A stretch of 24,232 nt of DNA. Origin: an uncultured Mycoplasmatota bacterium (lineage in GTDB: Bacteria; Bacillota_I; Bacilli_A; RF39; UBA660). The position numbers and the translations under genes were made by a program. The notes under the pieces were generated by a model. It had not been told where the DNA came from and searched no databases. It saw only the letters and a list, made by a program, of their open reading frames with translations. Of this stretch, positions 6,963 to 13,791 are shown one piece after another. Position 1 is the first letter of the stretch, and each line of letters starts with the position of its first letter. The stretch lies in the NCBI GenBank assembly GCA_948470005.1, contig CAOKNI010000015.1, positions 1 through 24,232 on the forward strand. Direction: 5' to 3'.

Positions 6963-9098
6963 ATGTTTAATAACTTTGGATTTATGGGAAGTAAGATTTT
7001 AAAAGAAGCTGAAAGCGAAAGGTATAGTTTATCGCATCCATATGTAGGGAGTGAGCATTTACTATTAGCTATTCTAAAGGGAAATTCTGCTCTTAAAAGT
7101 AAACTTAATGAATATCATTTAACTTATAATAATTTTAGAGAGGAATTGATAAAAATAGTGGGAATTCCGAAAAAAAATATGGAAGTAAATTTATATACAC
7201 CTCTTTTAAAAAGAGTAATTAGTTCCGCTTTAAGTGATGCGAAAGAAAATAATGATGGTAAGGTTACGGAAAGTCATTTTTTAATTGCTATATTAGATGA
7301 AGGAGAAGGTATTGCAATTAGAATAATGATTGGCATGGGCATTAATATTGACGAGTTATATGATGATTTAAAAATTAAACCTAGTGATATCCAAAATAGT
7401 AAATTAGAACTTTATAATGTAGGAAGTGTTTTAAATGATAAGGTTGATTCTTTTGATAAAGTTATTGGGCGAGAAAAAGAAGTTTTTAGTTTAATTGAAA
7501 TATTACTTCGTAAGAAAAAAAGTAATCCTTTGTTAATTGGACCAGCTGGAGTGGGAAAAACAGCGATTGTTGAAGAGCTTGCTAGACGCATTAAAAATAA
7601 AGAAGTTCCAAGTGTACTTGAAGATAAAATTATTGTAGAACTTCCTATGGGCGATTTAGTAAGCGGTACTAAGTATAGAGGAGAATTTGAAGAGCGTTTA
7701 ACTAAAATAATTAAAGAGGTAATTAAAAATAAAAATATTATTTTATTTATAGACGAGGTGCATACCATAGCTAACGCGGGAGGGGCAGAAGGAGCTATTA
7801 ATGCTAGTGATATATTAAAGCCGTATTTGGCTCGTGGGGATATAAAAGTAATTGGAGCAACAACAATTAGGGAATATGAGAAGTTTATTCAAAATGATAA
7901 AGCTCTAGAAAGAAGATTTGAAGTTATAAAAGTAGAAGAGCCTGATTTAGAAGAAACTAAAGAAATATTACTGGGTTTAAAAGATACATATGCTAAACAT
8001 CATAATATTAAGATTTCGGATGAAATAATAGAAAAAGTTGTAACTTTAGGAAATAAATATCTTTATCAGAAAAAAAATCCAGATAAAACAATTGATTTAT
8101 TAGATAGTATTTGTGCCCATGTAAAGAGAAAAAATATTTCTAAAGAAAAGCTTTCAAAATTATTAAAAGAAAGAGATAATCTTACTTTGGCTAAAGAAGC
8201 TTATGTTCGAGATGGAGAATTTGATAAAGCTCTTGATGTGTGTATGAAAATTAGTGAAATAGAGGCAAGTATTAATAACTATAAAGATGAAAAAGATGTC
8301 GTAACGGAAAAAGATATTTTACAAGTGATTGAAGCTAAAAGTAATATTCCTATGTTTTTTGATAAAGAGAAAATCATACAAAATATTGATAAAAGTTTAA
8401 AAAAGAATATTTGGGGTCAAGATAGTGCTATTTTAAAAGTAATGGAAAATTTAAACCTTTATTTTAAAAGAGATGCTAATTTAAAATTGTTGCTTGTAGG
8501 TCCTAGTGGAGTAGGGAAAACATCTTTAGTTAAATTAATAAGTAAAGAAATGAAAAATAATCTGATTAGACTCGATATGAGCGAATATAATTTAGAAAAT
8601 TCCGTTAATAAACTTATTGGAGTTTCGCAAGGTTATGTAGGTTATAACGATGATTATGTTTTTAATAAAGTAAAATATAATCCTTATTCCATAATTTTAG
8701 TAGACGAAATAGAAAAAGCGCATCCAAGTGTTTTAAATTTATTCTTGCAAATTATGGATGAAGGAGTTGTTCATGATGCCCATGGCGAGGCGATTGATTT
8801 TTCTCATACTCTTATTTTTATGACTTCTAATGCTTGTAAAAATGCGAGTGTTGGTTTTATAGATAGTAAAGAGCAAAATTTATTAGAAACCTTTACGGAA
8901 GAATTTTTGGGAAGATTTGATGATATTATAATTTTTGATAATATAAGTAAAGAAGTAGTTAAAAAGTATTTAAAAGATAAAATTAAAGATAGTAATATCG
9001 ATTTAGAAAAAGTTATAGAAGAGGTAAATTATCATAAATATGGTTTTAGATATGTTAATAAAATTATTGACAAATATAATTATAAAATAAAAAATTAA
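6963..9098 (+). CDS. clpC: ClpC-like AAA+ unfoldase, shortened
   Basis: A 711-residue double-ring Clp/Hsp100 ATPase that unfolds proteins, probably feeding ClpP. The N-domain (about 1-145) has two Clp_N repeats. NBD1 has Walker A GPAGVGKTA (about 193), Walker B IILFIDEVHTI (about 259) and the arginine region ALERRFE. A short UVR-like middle segment (KEAYVRDGEFDKALDV) replaces the long ClpB coiled coil. NBD2 has Walker A GPSGVGKTS (about 513), ILVDEIEKAHP, and EEFLGRFDDII with the Arg finger. VGF at about 630-632 matches the ClpP-binding tripeptide of ClpC, and YGFR keeps the sensor-2 Arg. B. subtilis ClpC has about 810 residues; the C-terminus here is clipped. No ctsR, mcsA or mcsB precedes it. 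A strong AAGGAGG site is present. Confidence 0.88.
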   Translation: MFNNFGFMGSKILKEAESERYSLSHPYVGSEHLLLAILKGNSALKSKLNEYHLTYNNFREELIKIVGIPKKNMEVNLYTPLLKRVISSALSDAKENNDGKVTESHFLIAILDEGEGIAIRIMIGMGINIDELYDDLKIKPSDIQNSKLELYNVGSVLNDKVDSFDKVIGREKEVFSLIEILLRKKKSNPLLIGPAGVGKTAIVEELARRIKNKEVPSVLEDKIIVELPMGDLVSGTKYRGEFEERLTKIIKEVIKNKNIILFIDEVHTIANAGGAEGAINASDILKPYLARGDIKVIGATTIREYEKFIQNDKALERRFEVIKVEEPDLEETKEILLGLKDTYAKHHNIKISDEIIEKVVTLGNKYLYQKKNPDKTIDLLDSICAHVKRKNISKEKLSKLLKERDNLTLAKEAYVRDGEFDKALDVCMKISEIEASINNYKDEKDVVTEKDILQVIEAKSNIPMFFDKEKIIQNIDKSLKKNIWGQDSAILKVMENLNLYFKRDANLKLLLVGPSGVGKTSLVKLISKEMKNNLIRLDMSEYNLENSVNKLIGVSQGYVGYNDDYVFNKVKYNPYSIILVDEIEKAHPSVLNLFLQIMDEGVVHDAHGEAIDFSHTLIFMTSNACKNASVGFIDSKEQNLLETFTEEFLGRFDDIIIFDNISKEVVKKYLKDKIKDSNIDLEKVIEEVNYHKYGFRYVNKIIDKYNYKIKN

Positions 9099-9099
9099 A

Positions 9100-9126
9100 A
9101 CAAGTTCCGATGGGAATTTGTTTTTT
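9100..9126. terminator. Shared terminator of clpC and trmL
   Basis: ACAAGTTCC (9100-9108) pairs with GGAATTTGT (9113-9121, one G-U), with a four-base loop and T runs on both strands (TTTTTT on the plus side). It lies between convergent genes and covers the trmL stop region. Confidence 0.75.
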
Positions 9127-9634
9127 AAGCTTCTTCAATAAAAGTTTTACTTTTGTGAGGCTCGTCAAAAAGTAAGCCTTTATAATCAAGTTGTCTTAAT
9201 ACTTCGTATAAACAGATAGCAACACTATTAGAAAGATTTAAGGCTCGAACATTATTAGTCATGGGAATGCGGTAGCACTTGTCAATAAAAGGCTTTAGAA
9301 TTTCTCTAGGTATTCCTGTACTTTCTTTACCAAATATTAAATAAATATTTTCTTTTGTCTCTTTATAATTAGGAGTAGAATGAGGTTTATGACCATATCT
9401 TGTAAAAAAGAAATAAGCACCTTTGTTTTTAGTAAAAAATTCAGTTATGTCCTCATAAATAAAGTACTTACATTTATCGATATAATTAACGCCACTTCTT
9501 TTAATGTATTTTTCATCCATTGAAAAACCTAAAGGCTTAATTAAGTGTAATGTAGTGTTAGTAGCTACACAAGTACGCATAATATTACCAGTATTTCCAG
9601 GTATTTCTGGCTCAAATAAAACAACATTTAACAT
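9125..9634 (-). CDS. trmL: tRNA (cytidine/uridine-34-2'-O)-methyltransferase TrmL
   Basis: A 169-residue SPOUT-fold enzyme that uses SAM to methylate the 2'-OH of wobble base 34 in certain tRNA-Leu species. Motifs are the N-terminal VLFEPEIPGNTGNIMRTC, LIKPLGF, YIKRSGVNY, then the knot: LIFGKESTGIP, YRIPMTNNVRALNLSNSVAI and the following helix. The length is typical (about 155-170). The start has AGGAAGTGA, and a TTTACA/TATAAT promoter lies upstream. It is monocistronic, divergent from the Cys/His-motif gene and convergent with clpC. Confidence 0.94.
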   Translation of the reverse strand: MLNVVLFEPEIPGNTGNIMRTCVATNTTLHLIKPLGFSMDEKYIKRSGVNYIDKCKYFIYEDITEFFTKNKGAYFFFTRYGHKPHSTPNYKETKENIYLIFGKESTGIPREILKPFIDKCYRIPMTNNVRALNLSNSVAICLYEVLRQLDYKGLLFDEPHKSKTFIEEA

Positions 9635-9653
9635 GTTATCACTTCCTAAAAAG

Positions 9654-9682
9654 ATTATATAAAAAAAGAGAGATATTGTAAA
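9654..9682 (-). promoter_or_regulatory. trmL promoter
   Basis: On the minus strand TTTACA (9682-9677), a 17-base spacer and TATAAT (9659-9654). Its -35 overlaps the -35 of the divergent promoter. Confidence 0.65.
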
Positions 9683-9704
9683 TATAAAATTCTTGTGATA
9701 TTAT
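9676..9704 (+). promoter_or_regulatory. Promoter of the 200-residue Cys/His protein gene
   Basis: TTGTAA (9676-9681), a 17-base spacer and TATTAT (9699-9704), with TGA just before the -10 (extended -10). It shares its -35 bases with the divergent trmL promoter. Confidence 0.6.
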
Positions 9705-9732
9705 AGTTAAATATTAAAAAGGGGAGTTAGTA

Positions 9733-10335
9733 ATGCTTCAGTATAATTCGATTTTAGAAATATGTAATTATTTAAGAGTTAATGGTAAAAGTATAAGTTT
9801 AAAAAAACTAGAAGCTCTATATCTAAATTATTTAAAATTATATCTAAGAGAAAATAATAGGGAAGTAAATATCTCTGAAGAGCATGGTTATGGTAATTGT
9901 TATAGTTATGCTTTAGATTTAAGTTATCCGCATATATTTCATAATTTATTTAAAAGATTTTATGGTGATGGCTATGGTTTCCTGTTTAATATTGGTTTTA
10001 CAACGGGTAATAGAAAAATTGATTTTTCAACCCTTGGTCTTTATGAGACATTTTTAAGAGATTGTAATAATTTAGGAATTGAAGTATTTCCAAGTGGCTT
10101 AAATATAAATAGTGAAAATGGTGGTTACAAAATTGCTTTATTTGGTTCAAGAGAAGGATGGCCAAAGGATTTTCATTTTATTAGAGAAAATAGTGATGGA
10201 ACTTGGTCGCATAAACTTGGCTATGATTTTTATCCAAGACATATGGGAGGCCCTTTAAAATTTGATTATAAATATGAGTTGATTAAAATTGTCGAAATTG
10301 TAAAACCAAGGGAGAGAAAACGTATTATGACATAG
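9733..10335 (+). CDS. Hypothetical protein with Cys and His motifs (possible papain-fold hydrolase)
   Basis: A 200-residue soluble protein without signal peptide or transmembrane helix. It has YGNCYSYALDLS around Cys56 and GWPKDFHFIRENSDGTWSH around His148 and His160. A conserved NCY(S/A)YAL Cys followed about 90 residues later by DFHF and DGTWSHK is a pattern I associate with papain- or NlpC-like cysteine hydrolases, but I cannot name the family with confidence. The N-terminal 45 residues are helical and charged. It has its own promoter and a GGGGAG site and is divergent from trmL. The gene after it is a wreck, so it may be the survivor of a small accessory unit. Alternative: a non-catalytic member of such a fold. 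Confidence 0.7.
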   Translation: MLQYNSILEICNYLRVNGKSISLKKLEALYLNYLKLYLRENNREVNISEEHGYGNCYSYALDLSYPHIFHNLFKRFYGDGYGFLFNIGFTTGNRKIDFSTLGLYETFLRDCNNLGIEVFPSGLNINSENGGYKIALFGSREGWPKDFHFIRENSDGTWSHKLGYDFYPRHMGGPLKFDYKYELIKIVEIVKPRERKRIMT

Positions 10336-10396
10336 CGTAAGTAAGTTGTTATTTTTAGATATATTAGATATAATTAAATTAATAAGAGGTATTGGT

Positions 10397-11061
10397 ATGC
10401 AATTTAATTTTGGACAATTAGTCGCAGCTTGTTTGCTTAGCTCTGATTTTATGGATGGATTTAGTCTTTTGTTTTTAACAAGAAAAGCTAGTGAATTTAC
10501 AGAAGGGGAATATGAAAAGTCGGATTTAAAAAATATAAGCAGTTTAATAAATTGCACAGGAAATGTAAATCTTTAAAAAGTGATATAAGACGGGATAGTA
10601 TTTTTAGGTATGGAAAAACTATTGAAGATTTTTTAGAAAGTGTTGTAGGAACAGACACTTTAGATTTTTTGGCTTGTTTTGATTTGCGAGAATTAGTTTT
10701 AAGAAAAGTTCTTTTAACTTCCAAAAGTAATAGAAAGATTATTTTTAATAATTTTGAAGAAGATATAAAAGATTTACTACACAAGGAAAGTTATTTAGTA
10801 TATGATTTAGACTGCTTGGGGAATAGGGTAGATATTGTAACTTTTGGAGCCTAAATTTTTCTTTATATGCAAGATAATAAAGAAGATATATAAGCATTTA
10901 AAGAGGCTTTAGAACCCAGTTAAGAACTGATTTATTAGAAGCTTATATATCTTCTATAGTAGAAAATGAGGGTTATAAATTATCTTTAAAAGATATAGTG
11001 GGATATCAAAATTGTATTTTAAAATATGAAGATAAGTTTGAACCACAAGAGGAGAGTAGAT
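10397..11061 (+). pseudogene. Unrecognised gene broken into at least three frames
   Basis: AAGAGGT before an ATG at 10397 opens MQFNFGQLVAACLLSS then DFMDGFSLLFLTRKASEF, which shifts near 10549 into a second frame (KCKSLKSDIRRDSIFRYG to DCLGNRVDIVTFGA, stop near 10854). A third piece, LRTDLLEAYISSIVENEG then YKLSLKDIVGYQNCILKYED, runs to a TAG at 11059-11061 after more shifts and stops. Joined, they would give a protein of roughly 200 residues. No family is recognised. The pieces are collinear and each looks like protein, which argues for a decayed gene rather than three small genes. Confidence 0.6.
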
Positions 11062-11088
11062 AGCTTTTTTTCTTTTTAGCTTTATGGC

Positions 11089-11117
11089 TTGATAACTTAT
11101 GCTTTTTTTTATATAAT
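11089..11117 (+). promoter_or_regulatory. Promoter of the COG2426-phosphatase-Nudix operon
   Basis: TTGATA (11089-11094), a 17-base spacer and TATAAT (11112-11117) are near consensus. AGAGGT and the ATG at 11137 follow after a very short leader. Confidence 0.7.
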
Positions 11118-11136
11118 TATATAGAGGTAAGATAAT

Positions 11137-11655
11137 ATGGCAAATAAGTTAGCAAAATTTTTTATAGGAATATTTGGAGGAATATCCAGTGTTTGGTGGG
11201 GTAAATATTTAGTAATGTTTATTATTTCTTTATTTCCAATTTTGGAACTTCGAGGTGGTCTTATTGCCGCCAGTTTGATGGATGCCCCTATGATACCAAG
11301 TTTTATTGTTTGTTTTATTGGAAATGTTTTACCAATACCATTTATTTTATGGTTTATAACGGCTATTTTTGAATTTTTAAAAAGAAAAGGAAATTTTTTG
11401 GGTAGATTAGTAGAAAAGTTAGAAGCTAAAGCTAATTCGAAAAAAGATCAAATTGAGCGTTTAAAATATTTAGGTCTTGTTTTATTCGTGGGAATTCCGC
11501 TTCCAGGAACAGGGGCTTGGACTGGTTGCTTAATTGCGGCACTCCTCGGTATGGATAAAAAGAAATCTTGTGTAGCGGCAATTATTGGTGTTGTTATGGC
11601 TGGAATTATTATGCTTATATTTTCCTATGGTATATTAGGAGGTATTTTAAGATGA
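11137..11655 (+). CDS. COG2426 small multidrug-export-like membrane protein
   Basis: A 172-residue integral membrane protein of the PF06695 (Sm_multidrug_ex, COG2426) family. The family name implies export, but the substrate is not established. Landmarks are FPILELRGGLIAA near residue 35, FIGNVLPIPFILWF near 62, and VGIPLPGTGAWTGCLIAALLG near 125, with about four hydrophobic segments and a charged loop at residues 85-110. Its stop overlaps the ATG of the next gene (ATGA at 11652-11655), so the two are probably translated together. The start has AGAGGT. Confidence 0.88.
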   Translation: MANKLAKFFIGIFGGISSVWWGKYLVMFIISLFPILELRGGLIAASLMDAPMIPSFIVCFIGNVLPIPFILWFITAIFEFLKRKGNFLGRLVEKLEAKANSKKDQIERLKYLGLVLFVGIPLPGTGAWTGCLIAALLGMDKKKSCVAAIIGVVMAGIIMLIFSYGILGGILR

Positions 11656-12269
11656 CCACTATTTACTTAATTAATAATAGTTTGACGATGAATAATCTTA
11701 ATTTTGATATAAAGGAATCAATAGCTAAGAGAAGAGAAAAAAGAATCTTAAGTATTGAAGGAGAGGAAGAAAGTGCTAAGTTACCAACTTACAATTATTT
11801 AAAAAATGTTAATGTTATTTATTCTTCTCCTTTCGTTATGAGTTTAGGTACAGCTAAATATTTAGCCAAAAGCTTGGGCTTAGATATTAATATAAATTAT
11901 GATATTGGTGAGCGAGTTTTAGGCGAGCTTGGCGATAGAAAGATTAGAATGGTTAGTGAAATGCAAGAAAATGATTTTGATTATAAACTTTATAAAGGAG
12001 AGTCCTTAAATGAAGTAAAGGCGAGAATGCTTTATTTTATACATAAAGTTTTAAAAGATGATGAAGATAAAACTGTCGCTGTTTTTACACATAACGTTGC
12101 TATAACTTGTTTATTAAGTGAGTATTGTACAAAAGGATTTAATTTGGATAATAGACTTATTCTTAATTATGAAAATGAAGCTATAGTTGATGGAGCTTGG
12201 GATGGCATTAATATTATTAAATTGGTATTTGATAATAAAGAGTTAGTTAGTATTACAAGAGTAGTGTAA
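11652..12269 (+). CDS. Histidine-phosphatase-fold protein with degraded catalytic motif
   Basis: A 205-residue protein of the histidine phosphatase (phosphoglycerate-mutase-like) superfamily. The overall pattern is retained: N-terminal strand TTIYLI, NVIYSSPFVMSLGTAKYLA, the GERVLGELGD and KGESLNEVKARM stretches, and the late AVFTHNVAI. The hallmark RH(G/S)ET is missing, however: after IYLI comes NNSLT, so both the Arg and the phospho-accepting His are Asn. The second His (FTHN) is present. The start at 11652 overlaps the previous stop; a longer upstream frame would lie within the preceding gene and is rejected. It is probably inactive as a phosphatase, perhaps a binding protein. Nudix follows 8 bases later. 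Confidence 0.8.
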   Translation: MTTIYLINNSLTMNNLNFDIKESIAKRREKRILSIEGEEESAKLPTYNYLKNVNVIYSSPFVMSLGTAKYLAKSLGLDININYDIGERVLGELGDRKIRMVSEMQENDFDYKLYKGESLNEVKARMLYFIHKVLKDDEDKTVAVFTHNVAITCLLSEYCTKGFNLDNRLILNYENEAIVDGAWDGINIIKLVFDNKELVSITRVV

Positions 12270-12277
12270 GTGGTTTA

Positions 12278-12754
12278 ATGGAAGTAAAATTTCATTATGT
12301 AGAAACTGGTGCTTATGCTCCACGAGCTGGAAAGCCTTTTATTATAAGAGAAAACGTAGCTGTAATTATTAAGTATCAGAAAGAGTTTTTGTTTCTTGCG
12401 TGGAGGCAAGTTAAATATCAAAATTCCTTAGTCACAGGTGGTATAGACTCTGGTGAAAGTAGGATTGAAGCAGTTAAAAGGGAAGTTACAGAAGAAACAG
12501 GATATTATGATTTTAAAAGTATTAAAGAAATAGATTGTATTAACGTTTCTAAGTTTTATGTAGAACATAAAGACCAGAATAGAAAAGCAATTTATTATCC
12601 GTATTTAGTAGAACTTAATTCTTTAGTTAAAAAAGATATTACAGAATTTGAACAAAAAGAACATTCATGTATATGGGTTTTAGAAAGTAATATTAAAGAA
12701 TTACCATTATTTCAAAATCATAGAATGATGGTAAATGAAGCATTAAAAAAGTAG
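12278..12754 (+). CDS. Nudix hydrolase
   Basis: A 158-residue Nudix protein, which cleaves a nucleoside diphosphate linked to another group using Mg2+. The Nudix box fits exactly: GGIDSGESRIEAVK followed by REVTEETGY (about residues 54-76), matching G-x5-E-x7-REU-x-EE-x-GU. The substrate cannot be told; the N-terminal FHYVETGAYAPRAGKPFIIREN is not diagnostic to me. It is the third gene of the operon behind the COG2426 protein. Its final AAA AAG TAG forms one arm of the terminator. Confidence 0.88.
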   Translation: MEVKFHYVETGAYAPRAGKPFIIRENVAVIIKYQKEFLFLAWRQVKYQNSLVTGGIDSGESRIEAVKREVTEETGYYDFKSIKEIDCINVSKFYVEHKDQNRKAIYYPYLVELNSLVKKDITEFEQKEHSCIWVLESNIKELPLFQNHRMMVNEALKK

Positions 12755-12778
12755 AGATTTATTTTTTCCCTACTTTTT
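12746..12778. terminator. Bidirectional terminator made of two gene ends
   Basis: AAAAAGTAG (12746-12754) pairs with CTACTTTTT (12770-12778). Each arm is the last two Lys codons plus the TAG stop of one of the two convergent genes. Confidence 0.75.
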
Positions 12779-12973
12779 GTCTTCTTCTGAGTCAATAGTT
12801 TTCCATTCTGTTGTGCCACAGTTGGTACATATAAATGGTACAAGTACTTTTAAGCCTTTTGGTTTATCATATTTTTCTTCTAATGAGACACATAATAGGC
12901 CTGTTTCATTATCAATATAAGCTCGACCTTGGACAGTTGTCTCAGCACATTTACTACAACCTGGTTTTTTCAT
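12770..12973 (-). CDS. Small zinc-ribbon protein
   Basis: A 67-residue protein with two CxxC knuckles (GCSKCAE at residues 5-8 and ICTNCGTTE near residue 50), so probably one bound zinc. The spacing fits a rubredoxin-like or generic zinc ribbon. The function is unknown; such proteins often bind nucleic acid or act as adaptors. The start chosen is the ATG at 12973, because the GTG fifteen bases further upstream lies within AGGAGG, the ribosome binding site. It is convergent with the Nudix gene and shares the terminator. Confidence 0.75.
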   Translation of the reverse strand: MKKPGCSKCAETTVQGRAYIDNETGLLCVSLEEKYDKPKGLKVLVPFICTNCGTTEWKTIDSEEDKK

Positions 12974-13010
12974 AAATTTCCTCCTCACTATTTATTTTGA
13001 ACTAATTATA

Positions 13011-13019
13011 TGATATAAT
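13011..13019 (+). promoter_or_regulatory. Extended -10 promoter for the orphan gene at 13042
   Basis: TGATATAAT matches the TGnTATAAT extended -10 exactly. It lies about 23 bases before the ATG, with AGAGGTG between. Confidence 0.6.
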
Positions 13020-13041
13020 ACCCACTTAAGAGGTGAAGCAT

Positions 13042-13611
13042 ATGTTAAATTTAAATCCTAATTATGTTTATTTTGGTTATGATATAAACTTAGATGAAAC
13101 TGGTCTTAGGTTAGATAAATTTGATGGAGGGCTAGTTCGTTGTGATAATGAGCGGTATTATAGTTTTCAGCTTAAAGATAGTGAATACCCAGAAGATATG
13201 GAAGCGCGTATTTCAGAACTTAGAAATTTTAATGATTTTCATAGTCTTAATGAATTTGATATTATTTCAGGCTTTAATGTGGAAACAAATAGCTTGGTAC
13301 AATTTATAAGACTTAAACGTTTAGCTAGAAATTATAAATTATTAGAAATGGTTTATAATGATAAAGCGGTTGATGATGTAGGAATGAATGTAGTTTTATC
13401 TTATATTCATTATGTAAATTTAAAAAGTGGTAAGGAATATGTAGAGTGTATGGGAAAAAGGCCACATGCTGATGCATATGTTAGTGATTTAAGGAATAGA
13501 GGGTTTGTTGCTATTGAGAATAGTCATTTGCTTCAAAAATTAGAGGAATTACCTGATGTTAAGGGAATTAGAGTTCCAATAAAAACAAAGTCACAATTAG
13601 AAAGAAAATAG
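13042..13611 (+). CDS. Hypothetical protein, 189 residues
   Basis: A soluble, mixed alpha/beta protein of no family I recognise. No transmembrane helix or signal peptide is seen. It has acidic N- and central parts (KDSEYPEDMEARISEL, NEFDIISGFNVETNS), GKEYVECMGKRPHADAY near residue 135, and a basic C-terminus (PIKTKSQLERK). The ATG at 13042 is preferred because the earlier GTG at 13033 lies within the GAGGTG site. It is monocistronic between its own promoter and a strong hairpin at 13622. Codon use is like its neighbours. Confidence 0.75.
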   Translation: MLNLNPNYVYFGYDINLDETGLRLDKFDGGLVRCDNERYYSFQLKDSEYPEDMEARISELRNFNDFHSLNEFDIISGFNVETNSLVQFIRLKRLARNYKLLEMVYNDKAVDDVGMNVVLSYIHYVNLKSGKEYVECMGKRPHADAYVSDLRNRGFVAIENSHLLQKLEELPDVKGIRVPIKTKSQLERK

Positions 13612-13619
13612 AATAAAAA

Positions 13620-13770
13620 AGAAAAGTGTTTGTCAGTTTTGATAAACACTTTATTATTTTAAGAAAATCCCTAGATAGCCTAGAGGTTACGTAGAGCTTT
13701 AGGATGAGTTAAAATAAAGACAAATGGTAAAAAGTTTAACGCATACCATGTCATATTATATTTTGTATAT
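13620..13770 (-). ncRNA. Candidate small RNA downstream of prs
   Basis: The roughly 130 bases between prs and the terminator are flanked on the minus strand by an extended -10 box (TGCTATACT, 13785-13777) and a long hairpin with a T tract (13660-13622). A transcript of about 150 bases would result. It holds a possible hairpin GACATGGT...ACCATTTGTC and a second CTCTAG...CTAGGG before the terminator. No match to SRP, 6S or RNase P RNA is evident. This is inferred from signals only. Confidence 0.4.
13622..13660. terminator. Strong bidirectional terminator
   Basis: AAAGTGTTTGTCA (13623-13635) pairs with TGATAAACACTTT (13640-13652), 13 pairs around a four-base loop. The T tract is better on the minus strand (CTTTTCTTTTTT), so it may end both the orphan gene and the minus transcript. 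Confidence 0.8.
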
Positions 13771-13776
13771 AAAACT

Positions 13777-13785
13777 AGTATAGCA
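13777..13785 (-). promoter_or_regulatory. Extended -10 box downstream of prs
   Basis: The minus strand reads TGCTATACT just past the prs stop, with no gene following before the terminator at 13660. This is the proposed promoter of the candidate small RNA. Confidence 0.45.
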
Positions 13786-13791
13786 TATTAT

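Noticed and set aside
7412..7768. Minus-strand ORF of 118 codons
   Set aside because: Antisense shadow of the highly conserved NBD1 of the ClpC-like gene.
10255..10784. Two minus-strand ORFs over the broken gene
   Set aside because: The plus strand carries coherent collinear pieces with a start site; the antisense frames are low-complexity and lack start signals.
11568..11651. Longer N-terminus for the histidine-phosphatase-fold protein
   Set aside because: The extra codons are an out-of-frame reading of the COG2426 gene; the ATG overlapping its stop fits the fold start IYLI.
13660..13780. preQ1-like or other riboswitch on the plus strand
   Set aside because: AGAGGTT occurs, but the rest of the preQ1 consensus is missing and no gene follows on that strand.
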